Positions 23,829 to 32,459 of a stretch of DNA of 64,000 nucleotides are shown here, piece after piece. The notes under the pieces are model-generated. The model did no database searches. It worked only from the letters and a program-made list of their open reading frames with translations, and had not been told where the DNA came from. The position numbers and the translations under genes were made by a program. Source of the DNA: Bacteroidia bacterium (GTDB lineage: Bacteria > Bacteroidota > Bacteroidia > Chitinophagales > Chitinophagaceae); NCBI GenBank assembly GCA_030426665.1, contig JAUHYD010000013.1, forward strand, positions 1 through 64,000, written 5' to 3'. Every line of letters begins with the position of its first letter. The first letter of the stretch is position 1.

Positions 23829-24121
23829 TAGTGAGAATTGTACAAATGACGTTCAGAGAAGAAGTCGTTTCCGACTTTGTTGCTCTTTTTGAAACCAGAA
23901 AACAAACCATAAGAAATTTCAATGGCTGTCTGCATCTGGAATTGTGGCAGGATAGCAAGCAGCCTGATGTCTTTTTTACTTATAGTAAATGGGAGTCTGA
24001 GGCGGCTCTTGACCATTATCGATTCTCAGAGTTTTTTAAAGATACGTGGGCACATACCAAAGTGCTATTTGCGGATCGGCCCCGTGCGTGGAGTGTCACG
24101 CAAAGGTATATAGTTGAGTAA
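23825..24121 (+). CDS. Antibiotic biosynthesis monooxygenase (ABM) domain protein
   Basis: A 98-residue single-domain dimeric alpha/beta barrel: IVRIVQMTFREEVVSDFVALFETRKQTIRNFNGCLHLELWQDSKQPDVFFTYSKWESEAALDHYRFSEFFKDTW. The pattern of strand, helix with R/K-x5-F.GC..LEL, and the SKWESE motif is that of ABM-type proteins. These include quinone monooxygenases and haem-degrading enzymes as well as members of unknown role. Start codon overlaps the DUF62 stop (ATGA), so the two proteins are made together; a functional link is not obvious from sequence. Confidence 0.85.
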   Translation: MIVRIVQMTFREEVVSDFVALFETRKQTIRNFNGCLHLELWQDSKQPDVFFTYSKWESEAALDHYRFSEFFKDTWAHTKVLFADRPRAWSVTQRYIVE

Positions 24122-24151
24122 AATTTGTGTTTATTGTACTTCTGAGGTGAT

Positions 24152-24565
24152 ATGATAAAAAAAGCAGTGTCTTATTGTTTGTTATTTATTACAGTAGCTG
24201 GTTGTGGCAAAGATGCTTGTGATAACCATAACCCGGTATTTGAAAAATACGGGCCGACAGACAATAAATACAAGAAAGCACTTGTACGCTATATTAATGG
24301 TATAGACCCTGAGCAGCTATCATACTATATAGAAGGATATGAAAAGAGTTGGGACAAGCAATTCATGCGAGTTCGCGTTGCAGGCTCTGATTTGTGCGCT
24401 GTTATGATTCTCGATATTACAGATAGCCGCAGGCTCGAAAACTTTATCAAGGTTGGTGGGATATCTTATTCCGGTGCGGAACTCAGCGGGCTTATATACA
24501 GAATAGACAGCACCGATGGAGCCTACCAATTTCACTTTATTGATGTAAACAAAATCACAGATTAA
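24152..24565 (+). CDS. Small lipoprotein of unknown function
   Basis: A 137-residue protein with a lipoprotein signal (MIKKAVSYCLLFITVAGC). A strong ribosome-binding site (GAGGTGAT) sits directly before the ATG. The mature part reads as alternating strands and helices (KALVRYINGIDPEQLSYYIEGYEKS, MRVRVAGSDLCAVMILDITD, GLIYRIDSTDGAYQFHFIDVNKI). No family was recognised. Third gene of the plus-strand run after DUF62 and ABM (30-nt gap), converging with the prohibitin gene. Confidence 0.7.
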   Translation: MIKKAVSYCLLFITVAGCGKDACDNHNPVFEKYGPTDNKYKKALVRYINGIDPEQLSYYIEGYEKSWDKQFMRVRVAGSDLCAVMILDITDSRRLENFIKVGGISYSGAELSGLIYRIDSTDGAYQFHFIDVNKITD

Positions 24566-24609
24566 GGCAGCCCGGTATTTGTTGCTACTTTGTATTGGTA
24601 TGGAATAAC

Positions 24610-25512
24610 TTATCTCGCATCAAGTATCATAGGTGCGCCGCCTTTCCCCAACACTATTATTTTAGCATTACTTGACGCAGCCAAATCTTTATAGGCCTTT
24701 ATTTGTTCGTATTGAAGTTGTTTTTCGGTGAGGTTTTCGTTAATGATACGCTGATAGTCTGCGATACCTTGGGCTTCTACTCGCTTACGGTCTGCTTCCT
24801 GATGTTCTTTCTGCAATACAAACTGCATTTTCTGAGCTTCCTGCTCTGCGTTTATTTTAGATTCAATCGCATTTTTTACAGAGGTAGGTAGCGAAATGTT
24901 TCTAATAAGCAGGTTTTCAAGCAACATCCCACGACTGTTAAACTCCTGCTCTATTGCTTTATAAATCCTAGATTGGAATTCGTCGCGCTTACTTGAATAA
25001 AGTGCTACTGCGTCGTAGTAAACTGCGTTATCGCGTATCTTGGTGCGTGAAATAGGGCGAACAATTTTGTCTTTGTAATCCAATCCTGTTTTTTGGTAAA
25101 GGCCGGGTGCATTTTTTGCAACCACTCTGTACAGAACAGTAAGGTCGATAGTTACCTCTAATCCATCTGCGCTTAGTACGCGTATAGCATCGTCGCCCGA
25201 CATGTCGCCCTCGTGGGTAACACCACTCATTGTATAGTTTTGCGTACGAACGTCCATTTCCTGAACCTCGTATAAAGGGTTTATCAGGTGCAAACCACTA
25301 TAGAGTACGTCGGGGCGAACCTTTCCAAACAATTTTTGCACACCAACCAAACCTGCGTCTATTTTGATTATGGACGACCATAGTACGCCGAACAAAAGAA
25401 TAATTACGCCAAAAGCCATAACCGGCTTTCCGAAAACGCTGATCTTGTCTTGTATTTTTGAAATAAATAATCCGACACCAATAAAAATGAGACTTAAAAT
25501 CAGAAAACCCAT
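24610..25512 (-). CDS. Prohibitin-type SPFH/Band 7 membrane protein
   Basis: A 300-residue protein with two close N-terminal hydrophobic segments (about 2-18 and 32-50). The SPFH domain follows (AGLVGVQKLFGKVRPDVLYSGLHLINPLYEVQEMDVRTQNYTMSG, SADGLEVTIDLTVLYRV, GLDYKDKIVRPISRTKIRDNAVYYDAVALYSSKRDEF). Then comes a long Glu/Lys/Gln-rich coiled coil (NAIESKINAEQEAQKMQFVLQKEHQEADRKRVEAQGIADYQRI) and a hydrophobic tail. Prohibitin-like proteins form large membrane ring assemblies that organise lipids and regulate proteases such as FtsH. Single gene, converging with the small lipoprotein gene. Confidence 0.9.
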   Translation of the reverse strand: MGFLILSLIFIGVGLFISKIQDKISVFGKPVMAFGVIILLFGVLWSSIIKIDAGLVGVQKLFGKVRPDVLYSGLHLINPLYEVQEMDVRTQNYTMSGVTHEGDMSGDDAIRVLSADGLEVTIDLTVLYRVVAKNAPGLYQKTGLDYKDKIVRPISRTKIRDNAVYYDAVALYSSKRDEFQSRIYKAIEQEFNSRGMLLENLLIRNISLPTSVKNAIESKINAEQEAQKMQFVLQKEHQEADRKRVEAQGIADYQRIINENLTEKQLQYEQIKAYKDLAASSNAKIIVLGKGGAPMILDAR

Positions 25513-25621
25513 CGTAATAATATTTTTTTACCAGGCTTAAAGGTAGACCGATTTTGTGAATTAAAAATGGACTTCGCCAAAGCAATGGTAATGAGCCCTA
25601 CAATAAAGAATATTAAAACAA

Positions 25622-25652
25622 TAGGTCTGCACGGCAAATACGTGCAGACCTA
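25622..25652 (-). terminator. Intrinsic terminator after the phytase/PhoX-like gene
   Basis: TAGGTCTGCACG with its exact complement, a 12-bp stem with a 7-nt loop. On the minus strand it is followed by TTGTTTTAATATT. It lies 34 nt after the stop of the gene at 25687. Confidence 0.75.
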
Positions 25653-25686
25653 CTATAAAAGACACTTTTTTTGTAATTCTCCCGGC

Positions 25687-28600
25687 TTAGTGGATTATTA
25701 CCATTTTAATATTTGTCGTTGATATCTCATCAGAAACTTTCACGAAGTATATACCATTACTTAAATCGCTCGTTTTTATTGCGATATTATTTTCGCCTGC
25801 GAGACATTTTCTGCTGATACCTTCCGTCGCAACACGCCCTTGCATGTCTACAACATCTATTTTGAGGTTTGCATCATTGACTAAATTCAGCGAGAGCGTC
25901 GCGTCACTACCTGTTGGGTTGGGGAATAGTCTTATTGAAGAAGAAACTTCTTTGCTTGCAATTCCCAGGCTTGCAATTCCGGTACCCTTTAAGGCAAAGT
26001 CATATACGCTTTCGTTGTCGTCGCTGTTCGCTATCGTAAGCGTAGCAGTTCTGCTTCCGGTGCCTACAGGTGCGAAACGTACATCGAATGATTGGCTTCC
26101 GCTCTCGGGTATTGTAATCGGAAACCCGGGAGCTCCGTATAGTGTAAATTCACTTGCGTTAGTGCCACTAAACGAGATGCTGGATACAGTTAATGTGCCT
26201 GCACCTGTATTCTGTATCAAAAACGTTTTTACTGGTTCGCTGCCGACGTGTACATCACCGAAATCTGTATTATTTGACGTGCCCGGTGTTACGTCGCCGT
26301 CAGCAATGTCTATGCCATTTCCCTGTATGTTTATTTCGGGCATTCCCATTCCCTTTCCGTGTATGGCGAAATCGTAATCAGATTCATTTGCGTCGGTGTT
26401 CATGAAATGAACGATTGCATTTCGGTCACCAATGTCAGAAGGAGAAAACTTCACTGCAATTGCTGTTGAGTCACCTGCAGCAATTGTAATTGGTAGTGGC
26501 AGCGATGTGTTCAAAGTGAAGTCTGCAGAGTCTGCACCTGTAAAGTTAATTGCCGTCACTTTTAGGTTTCCTAACCCAATGTTGTGAACCATGAATGTTC
26601 TGATTTGGATACTGCCGGTATTAACTTCGCCGAATTCAGTGTGGTTTCCGGTGCCGGGTGTCATATCTCCATCCAGAATATTGGCATAGTTTCCTTGTAC
26701 GTGGATTTCGGGAGAGTCAATGCCGTTTCCTTTCAATGCGAAGTGGTACATACGCTCGTTAATGTCGCTGTTGCCGATATTCAGCATTGCTGTTCTACTG
26801 CCATTGGCCGAAGGTGAAAAGCTTATCGTAATTGATTGTGTAGCATGTCCTGCAATTGTTAGTGGAAGGGTAGGAGGTGATACAAATGTATAGTCTCCTG
26901 CGTGTGCGCCGGCAAGGTTCATTGACGAAACCGTAAGTATGCCTTCTCCATTGTTCTCGATCACGAAAGTTTTTGAGATTGCAGTGCTTACATAAGCATT
27001 TCCAAAGTCAGTGTTGTCAGTTGTAGATGGTGTCATGTCGCCGTCTGCTATGCTCACCGAGCTTCCGGTTATATCTATTTCCGGAGCGGAGTTGTAAGAA
27101 TCCGGATTGAAGAAAACCAGAAACTGTCCCCCTTGTACCACTTCTCCAGATATATTGTAGTGTGGCTGGTCGTCTATCAGGAACATTCCGGGTCCTAATA
27201 TAAGTTCAGCATCCAGTATGCCCGATGCTTCTTCATCTCGTGTCAGGTATTCAGGTGCTCCGGGCAGGAAGCGGGCAGTGTCATGTGCGCCCACTTGTTT
27301 CAGATCGTCTGTAGTGATGGTGTACTGCCATATTTTTCCGATATGGTCATTGCCGCCAACGTCTTCCACCATGAGTATGTGACCGTAATGGTCTATGGTT
27401 ATATTGTCAAGCATTCTCTGACCTTCGGTGCCATCAAGTACTGCCTCAACGGTTCCGCCTAACGAAGGGCTTGAAGGGTTTGTGAAGTGTACTTTCCACA
27501 AGCGACTCGGGCTACTAAAAGAGTTTGTTGTTACAAAGTAGAAATCATTTGGATTGCTCGGATCCCATGCGCCGTCTTCAGGACGAAGGAAGTTGGTTAC
27601 CCCGGCTATATTGCTGGCACTATTAATAGCCGAGCCAGACATGTTTTGTACGTGTCCGATTTCTGCCAATGAGAACGGAGTGCCGGGTGTTGGCAAAGAA
27701 CTGTTCGTTTCAACTGTCATTCCTGATACCGCAATGCCAAATAGTTTACCGCCTGTAAGGCCTGCTTTTTCGATATCGTTACCCACATTTCTTTTGTTTC
27801 CCAGGTATACGTATATCTGACCCGGAGTTGCATCGTCTGTACCTATAACCATGGTTGTGTCGCTTTCTGTCGGACAAGCAATGGAGTTTTCCCAGGAGAA
27901 TTTTCCTAAGTAGGGAAGTTCATAGGTAGTTCCTGCATCTGCGCCGGTTACAATATGGCCGAAACCACGACCTCCTGAGCCTGCTTCTTCGCCGTTCATA
28001 AAGATGCGTTCCATTGTACCCTTTCCAGTTGTGCTGTTGTAGAAGGCTGAAATTTCCGGAAGGTCGGCAGAGCAGAATCTGTTGAATGCTGTGGATGTAG
28101 ATGGGAACGATGAGCTATAACTAATATAGCTAGATGTGACCGGGTTCCATAGCTTAACCGTTTGAATCAGGTCTTCGCCGCTTACAACGGAATAATCTGA
28201 CTTGTTGATAATCCATTTTGATACAAATGAGCCGTTTTCTCCATGAGCACGATTGATACCCGCAGAAGAACTGAACTCGTGGTTCATCACGACAGTAAAT
28301 GTGCCGTCTCCGTTATCAAATGTACCAAGGCCATCTGGCGTGCCACACATTTTATAACCACCTACAACGTCTTCGCTAGTTAGAATAGAGGTAAACCATG
28401 CGCCCGGTACTGTGGGTACGAGATATGGAGTGCGTGATGTACTTGGCCCTGTTACTCCTAATGACAGGTCGGTAGCGTGTGCTTCATAATTTTCAAGTTT
28501 ATTGCTGCCACTTAATCTGTATGTCACTACATGGCTCAGATTTGTTGTCGCTACTGCCAGGCCATCTTCGTCCGGGGAGTACTGTCCATAATCGTTGTCG

Positions 28601-29814
28601 TTACTTACAGCTATTGTGCTGTCGTTGATTATTGCCAGTCCTTCTGCTTTGTCCAGAGCCGGGTCCCAGCCATGTGCAAGCAGGTCCATGAACAAGGTCT
28701 TTTTTACAGGAGTGATGCCATGTGCAGCCAGGCCTGCAGAGTCTGCAAGACCTTCAAGCGTTAACCCTCCATACAATCCTGAAGTTACATTGGTTGCGCC
28801 GTTAATGTTGATTTTGTATATCTTCTTAATGTTTGATGAGCCTCTTGCCGCAGCCTGAATAACTAAGAATGTACTATCGTTAATAGCTGCCATATCTCCC
28901 ATCTTCCAATCTTTCAAGCGGATTCTGTCAGAGCCTGACCCGATGACGCCATCATTAAGGTAGGCAAACATGCGTGTAGTACTTGTTGCTGGGTCTATCT
29001 CCAATATTCTGTGTACCCTTGTGTCTTCTCCTGTTGATTCGTCAGGATACAGGATTGGACTTTGGATAATAGCATATATTTTCCCGTTGGGCGTAATAGC
29101 AATACCTTCAAAACCACGATTGTTTTTTCTGTATTTGAATACTGTGTCTATTGGTACATCTATTGACGTAGCACCGGACATGGTTGCATAGGGAGAGTAC
29201 CTCTGAAGTACCACACCGGTTGGTGACATCTTCCAAACGGTTGGTCCACCTTCTTCGCATACCCAGAAGTTGCCATCTCCATCTACTACTAAGCCCTCTG
29301 CGTCAATACCCCAAACGTCCTTTGCGACAGTTTTTATGCTGAAACGTGAACAGTCCTGAACCGTATCGGTAGAAGGTATTTCCTCGGCAGTACTACCGAA
29401 GCCGGTAGGGTTGATGATGCCTGTGGCATCGCTGCCGTCAGGGCGTTTCATAGTTATTGTTTGAAGAATTTCAACGGAATCTCCATTTACGCGTATTCTA
29501 TGAATTTTTGGAGCATAGTTTGGGAAGCTGTATATTTTGTCATAAGTCGGATGACAGCCCGATGGGTTGGCATCTTTTCCGTCAATGTTCACTCCTCTGT
29601 CAGAGCAAATCCAAAACTCCTTACCGTTAGTGTTGGCAATCGGGTACATTCCGGAAAAACCGGCTTCCCTGAAGTTTATACCTTGATAAGTACCAATTGC
29701 AGGTGAATGAAAATTCTTGTAGTCCTGTAGCATGGTAATTTGTGCGTTGCTTTCTGCATGTGGTAACAACATGCCGGCAAAGCCAATCATAATTGCGCCT
29801 AAATGTTTTTTCAT
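25687..29814 (-). CDS. Large secreted protein: phytase-like esterase + PhoX/DUF839-like + choice-of-anchor D repeats + T9SS domain
   Basis: The ATG at 29814 gives a signal peptide (MKKHLGAIMIGFAGMLLPHAESNAQ); the 24 residues upstream in the track are not coding. The product is 1375 residues. About 30-440: esterase-like domain of the phytase family (GTYQGINFREAGFSGMYPI, VWGIDAEGLVVDGDGNFWVCEEGGPTVW, RGFEGIAITPNGKIYAIIQSP, LDKAEGLAIINDSTIAVSNDND). About 450-900: a DUF839/PhoX-like beta-propeller (GTFDNGDGTFTVVMNHEF, MNGEEAGSGGRGFGHIVTG, SWENSIACPTESDTTMVIGTDDATPGQIYVYLG, LRPEDGAWDPSNPNDFYFVTT). About 925-1290: three choice-of-anchor D units (PEI...G....I.DGD.TP....T.FG). End: T9SS sorting domain (IRLFPNPTGSDATLSL, NGIYFVKVSD). 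Likely an exported phosphoesterase; substrate not proven. Confidence 0.82.
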   Translation of the reverse strand: MKKHLGAIMIGFAGMLLPHAESNAQITMLQDYKNFHSPAIGTYQGINFREAGFSGMYPIANTNGKEFWICSDRGVNIDGKDANPSGCHPTYDKIYSFPNYAPKIHRIRVNGDSVEILQTITMKRPDGSDATGIINPTGFGSTAEEIPSTDTVQDCSRFSIKTVAKDVWGIDAEGLVVDGDGNFWVCEEGGPTVWKMSPTGVVLQRYSPYATMSGATSIDVPIDTVFKYRKNNRGFEGIAITPNGKIYAIIQSPILYPDESTGEDTRVHRILEIDPATSTTRMFAYLNDGVIGSGSDRIRLKDWKMGDMAAINDSTFLVIQAAARGSSNIKKIYKININGATNVTSGLYGGLTLEGLADSAGLAAHGITPVKKTLFMDLLAHGWDPALDKAEGLAIINDSTIAVSNDNDYGQYSPDEDGLAVATTNLSHVVTYRLSGSNKLENYEAHATDLSLGVTGPSTSRTPYLVPTVPGAWFTSILTSEDVVGGYKMCGTPDGLGTFDNGDGTFTVVMNHEFSSSAGINRAHGENGSFVSKWIINKSDYSVVSGEDLIQTVKLWNPVTSSYISYSSSFPSTSTAFNRFCSADLPEISAFYNSTTGKGTMERIFMNGEEAGSGGRGFGHIVTGADAGTTYELPYLGKFSWENSIACPTESDTTMVIGTDDATPGQIYVYLGNKRNVGNDIEKAGLTGGKLFGIAVSGMTVETNSSLPTPGTPFSLAEIGHVQNMSGSAINSASNIAGVTNFLRPEDGAWDPSNPNDFYFVTTNSFSSPSRLWKVHFTNPSSPSLGGTVEAVLDGTEGQRMLDNITIDHYGHILMVEDVGGNDHIGKIWQYTITTDDLKQVGAHDTARFLPGAPEYLTRDEEASGILDAELILGPGMFLIDDQPHYNISGEVVQGGQFLVFFNPDSYNSAPEIDITGSSVSIADGDMTPSTTDNTDFGNAYVSTAISKTFVIENNGEGILTVSSMNLAGAHAGDYTFVSPPTLPLTIAGHATQSITISFSPSANGSRTAMLNIGNSDINERMYHFALKGNGIDSPEIHVQGNYANILDGDMTPGTGNHTEFGEVNTGSIQIRTFMVHNIGLGNLKVTAINFTGADSADFTLNTSLPLPITIAAGDSTAIAVKFSPSDIGDRNAIVHFMNTDANESDYDFAIHGKGMGMPEINIQGNGIDIADGDVTPGTSNNTDFGDVHVGSEPVKTFLIQNTGAGTLTVSSISFSGTNASEFTLYGAPGFPITIPESGSQSFDVRFAPVGTGSRTATLTIANSDDNESVYDFALKGTGIASLGIASKEVSSSIRLFPNPTGSDATLSLNLVNDANLKIDVVDMQGRVATEGISRKCLAGENNIAIKTSDLSNGIYFVKVSDEISTTNIKMVIIH

Positions 29815-29830
29815 GTTCTTAAATTTTGTC

Positions 29831-29838
29831 CAAAAGTA
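29831..29838 (-). promoter_or_regulatory. Candidate -7 box for the phytase/PhoX-like gene
   Basis: TACTTTTG on the minus strand, 16 nt before the ATG at 29814. No TTG lies at the -33 distance; that position is instead inside the dyad at 29850-29874, suggesting activator-dependent transcription. Confidence 0.45.
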
Positions 29839-29849
29839 GATTTGGTAGA

Positions 29850-29874
29850 TTACGTAGGGGTTAGAACTACGTAA
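29850..29874. promoter_or_regulatory. Dyad TTACGTAG-N9-CTACGTAA, candidate operator
   Basis: A perfect 8-bp inverted repeat spaced by 9 nt, lying immediately upstream of the -7 box of the phytase/PhoX-like gene where a -33 element is missing. Geometry fits a dimeric DNA-binding protein. The regulator is unknown. The remainder of the gap to 30070 shows only the promoter of the peroxidase gene. Confidence 0.45.
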
Positions 29875-29971
29875 CCGAATTGTCAACTAAATGTTACGGC
29901 CGTATCATGCGGTATTCTGTTGGTTTTTAGGACGTTACAGGAGTTAACATCGAATTAATGAGTTGGTAATA

Positions 29972-29999
29972 TTGAGGTGTCGCTGACTATTTAATTTTG
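29972..29999 (+). promoter_or_regulatory. Candidate promoter for the di-haem peroxidase gene
   Basis: TTG at 29972 and TAATTTTG at 29992-29999 with a 17-nt spacer, slightly shorter than the usual 19-21. About 70 nt upstream of the ATG at 30070. Confidence 0.35.
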
Positions 30000-30069
30000 T
30001 TTTTCGTGGTCCTTAATTTGGCGCTCTAAATACACTTGGAAACGGCATTGGGGATTTCTTTATGTCTGT

Positions 30070-31992
30070 ATGAGGAAGCGTTGGTTAGTTAGCATTTGTT
30101 TGGTCGTATCAGCTGTTTTTTTTATTTCTTTTAGAGAAAACAGCAATGTTGTGTATGCTGAATACTACAATTCGGGATTAGGTACATTTCGGGAAAGTCT
30201 TGAATCTCTTGTAGCTGACATACAGGCCAATGATCAGTATACCGTTGATGCAAAAGAGAAATTGCGTCGGAAGATCGGGACGGTAAGACATTCAATGAAG
30301 TCTGTGGACTTTTGGTTGCGCTACCTGGACCCTTTAGCATATAAGTCAGTCAACGGTCCCTTGCCGGTAGAGTGGGAAACTGAAGTGTTTGAAAAACATG
30401 AAAAGCCCTATAAAAGAATAGGTGCCGGTCTTACGCTGGCGCTGTTGTACCTGGATGAGCCCAGGGTGGAGAAAGACTCTCTATTACATTTGGTGGAGAA
30501 ATTACTATCTGTAATAGATGTGTATTGTGCCGATAGTACGACTAAAGCACTAACAACTTTTCATCACTTCTATCTTTGTAACCGATTATTTATTCTGAAT
30601 CTGGCGTCAATATATACTACCGGATTTGAGTGTCCTCAATCGGATAGTATTGTACCGGAATTGAGGACACTGCTGAAGTCAGTAGATAAGATAAATAGAT
30701 GCTTTAATGCGAGTTTCCCTGAATCAAAGCTCCCGACGGGTTATATGCAATTGTTTGATGGGATGTGTGAGTATGTACGAGAGCAACCTCGAGACTACAC
30801 AGCGTTTGATCATTTTACGTTTTTGAGAGAATATGTAAACCCGCTCTTTGTGTTGAATCAAAAGGCGATAAGAGATTACAAAGTGGTCAGCAGTAGCCTT
30901 GTTGACTACACCCTGAGCAAGCAAGCAAAATCTATTTTTGATAAGGACCTGTATTCTGGTCAGGATGCAAAGGGGCTCTTTTTAAGGGTAAAAGACAAAG
31001 ACGCCTTAGCCGCAATTGAAAAGGTAGGGAAGTTGCTTTTTTACGACCCGATACTGTCTGGGAATAATATGCGTAGCTGTGCTTCCTGTCATAAGCCTAA
31101 TCAGTTTTTTACCGACACATCTGTTACTACGCCCCTGAATTATAATAATAAGGAAGTCTTGAATAGGAATTCTCCTTCTCTTGTGAATGTAATTTACAAC
31201 CATCTTATTATGTTAGATGGGAAGCATATTACTCTTCAGAATCAGACGCTGGACGTAGTAACTAACCCAATGGAGATGGGTAGCGCAAAAGAAGAGGTAG
31301 TAAGGAAAGTTCTGAGTTGTAAAGAGTATCGGAAAACCTTCAGACAGTTGATGAAATATACTCCACAGGAAAAGGAGATTTCTTTTAATCACATAGCTTC
31401 TGCAATTACGTACTATTACAGCAGGTTCAGTAGTTACTATTCGCCATTCGATAGTGCAATGAGTCAATCAACAGCACTAGGGAAAGATGCTGTTGCCGGG
31501 TTTAATATTTTTATGGGAAAGGCTCAATGCGCAACTTGTCATTTTGTCCCACAGTTTAATGGTGTAAAACCTCCTTTTATTGGTTCGGAGTTTGAGGTGC
31601 TTGGTGTCCCTTCTGATACCGCTTATTCCGGCATAAGTCCCGACGAGGGGAGAGCTTTAATCTATGCCTCAAAAGAAATGCAGTATGCGTTTCGAACCGG
31701 TTCGTTACGAAATGCGGAACACACGAAGCCGTATATGCACAATGGGGTGTTCCGGACCCTTGAGCAGGTTATTGACTTTTATGATGCCGGAGGTGGTGCC
31801 GGAAGCGGCATGGCTTTAAGTAACCAGACGTTGTCTTCCGATTCGCTACATCTTACGCTTACAGAAAAGCATCAATTGATTTCGTTTATTCAATCACTTA
31901 GTGAGTCCATTAAACTTGAAGCGCCACCATACACTTTGCCGGTATCTAATTCAAAGTACCTCAATAAGAGGATAGTAGGTGGCGTCTATTAG
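30070..31992 (+). CDS. Di-haem cytochrome c peroxidase (CCP/MauG family) with extra N-terminal helical domain
   Basis: A 640-residue protein with an N-terminal signal/anchor (RKRWLVSICLVVSAVFFISF). The C-terminal half is a bacterial cytochrome c peroxidase: haem motif 1 RSCASCHKPNQFFTD (C337-H341), then RNSPSLVNVIYN and NPMEMGS, haem motif 2 AQCATCHFVPQFNG (C487-H491), and the late RTGSLRNAEHTKPYMHNGVFRTLEQVIDFYDAGGG. The first ~300 residues form an added helical domain (ESLVADIQANDQYTVDAKEKLRRKIG..., GAGLTLALLYLDEP) that ordinary CCPs lack. The family reduces peroxide or oxidises partner proteins in the periplasm. A cytochrome c lipoprotein gene follows 6 nt later and could be its electron donor. 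Confidence 0.88.
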   Translation: MRKRWLVSICLVVSAVFFISFRENSNVVYAEYYNSGLGTFRESLESLVADIQANDQYTVDAKEKLRRKIGTVRHSMKSVDFWLRYLDPLAYKSVNGPLPVEWETEVFEKHEKPYKRIGAGLTLALLYLDEPRVEKDSLLHLVEKLLSVIDVYCADSTTKALTTFHHFYLCNRLFILNLASIYTTGFECPQSDSIVPELRTLLKSVDKINRCFNASFPESKLPTGYMQLFDGMCEYVREQPRDYTAFDHFTFLREYVNPLFVLNQKAIRDYKVVSSSLVDYTLSKQAKSIFDKDLYSGQDAKGLFLRVKDKDALAAIEKVGKLLFYDPILSGNNMRSCASCHKPNQFFTDTSVTTPLNYNNKEVLNRNSPSLVNVIYNHLIMLDGKHITLQNQTLDVVTNPMEMGSAKEEVVRKVLSCKEYRKTFRQLMKYTPQEKEISFNHIASAITYYYSRFSSYYSPFDSAMSQSTALGKDAVAGFNIFMGKAQCATCHFVPQFNGVKPPFIGSEFEVLGVPSDTAYSGISPDEGRALIYASKEMQYAFRTGSLRNAEHTKPYMHNGVFRTLEQVIDFYDAGGGAGSGMALSNQTLSSDSLHLTLTEKHQLISFIQSLSESIKLEAPPYTLPVSNSKYLNKRIVGGVY

Positions 31993-31998
31993 TATTTT

Positions 31999-32361
31999 AT
32001 GAAAAAGCAGATTCTATTACTTTTATTTTGTGTGGTTTTGCTGAACGCATGTTTCGTTAATAGAAACTTGGTTTCATACGAATTTCCCGATGCTATGTCA
32101 GATGAGGTGAGAGCAGCTTATACGGAGCAGTGTGACAAGGGGAAGGTATTGTTTGAGATAAATTGTTCTAAATGTCACTATATAAAAAAAGGGCGCAGAA
32201 CGCTTATCCCGGACTTTGACCAAAGTGAACTTATTGGATACGAAATGCGGGTTATGAACCCACAACATGAAAGCGAGGTGAGAGAAGCAAGAGTGAATGC
32301 AGAAGAACTGGGATTGATTATGACTTTTCTTACCTATAAAAGAAAAAACGCGACAGATTAA
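31999..32361 (+). CDS. Small c-type cytochrome lipoprotein
   Basis: A 120-residue protein with a lipoprotein signal (MKKQILLLLFCVVLLNAC) and one c-haem site, INCSKCHYIKKG (C56-H60), after the helix CDKGKVLFE. A later Met-rich loop (YEMRVMNPQHE) may provide the distal ligand. The C-terminal helix ELGLIMTFLTYKRK is the usual cytochrome c closing helix. It is encoded 6 nt after the peroxidase gene, so the pair is almost certainly co-transcribed and may form a peroxidase/electron-donor couple in the envelope. Confidence 0.82.
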   Translation: MKKQILLLLFCVVLLNACFVNRNLVSYEFPDAMSDEVRAAYTEQCDKGKVLFEINCSKCHYIKKGRRTLIPDFDQSELIGYEMRVMNPQHESEVREARVNAEELGLIMTFLTYKRKNATD

Positions 32362-32406
32362 GCGATTGACCTTGTTGTCTTTAGCAATGCCTAATTTGTA
32401 AAAATA

Positions 32407-32441
32407 GAAAGTGCTGCCTCGGAATCCGGGGCAGCACTTTC
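32407..32441 (-). terminator. Terminator between the cytochrome gene and the HYR adhesin gene
   Basis: GAAAGTGCTGCC / GGCAGCACTTTC, a 12-bp stem with an 11-nt loop. The minus strand continues CTATTTTTAC, so it fits the leftward adhesin gene best. It may also stop the plus-strand cytochrome transcript. Confidence 0.75.
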
Positions 32442-32459
32442 AAATAAGCTAAGTTGAAT

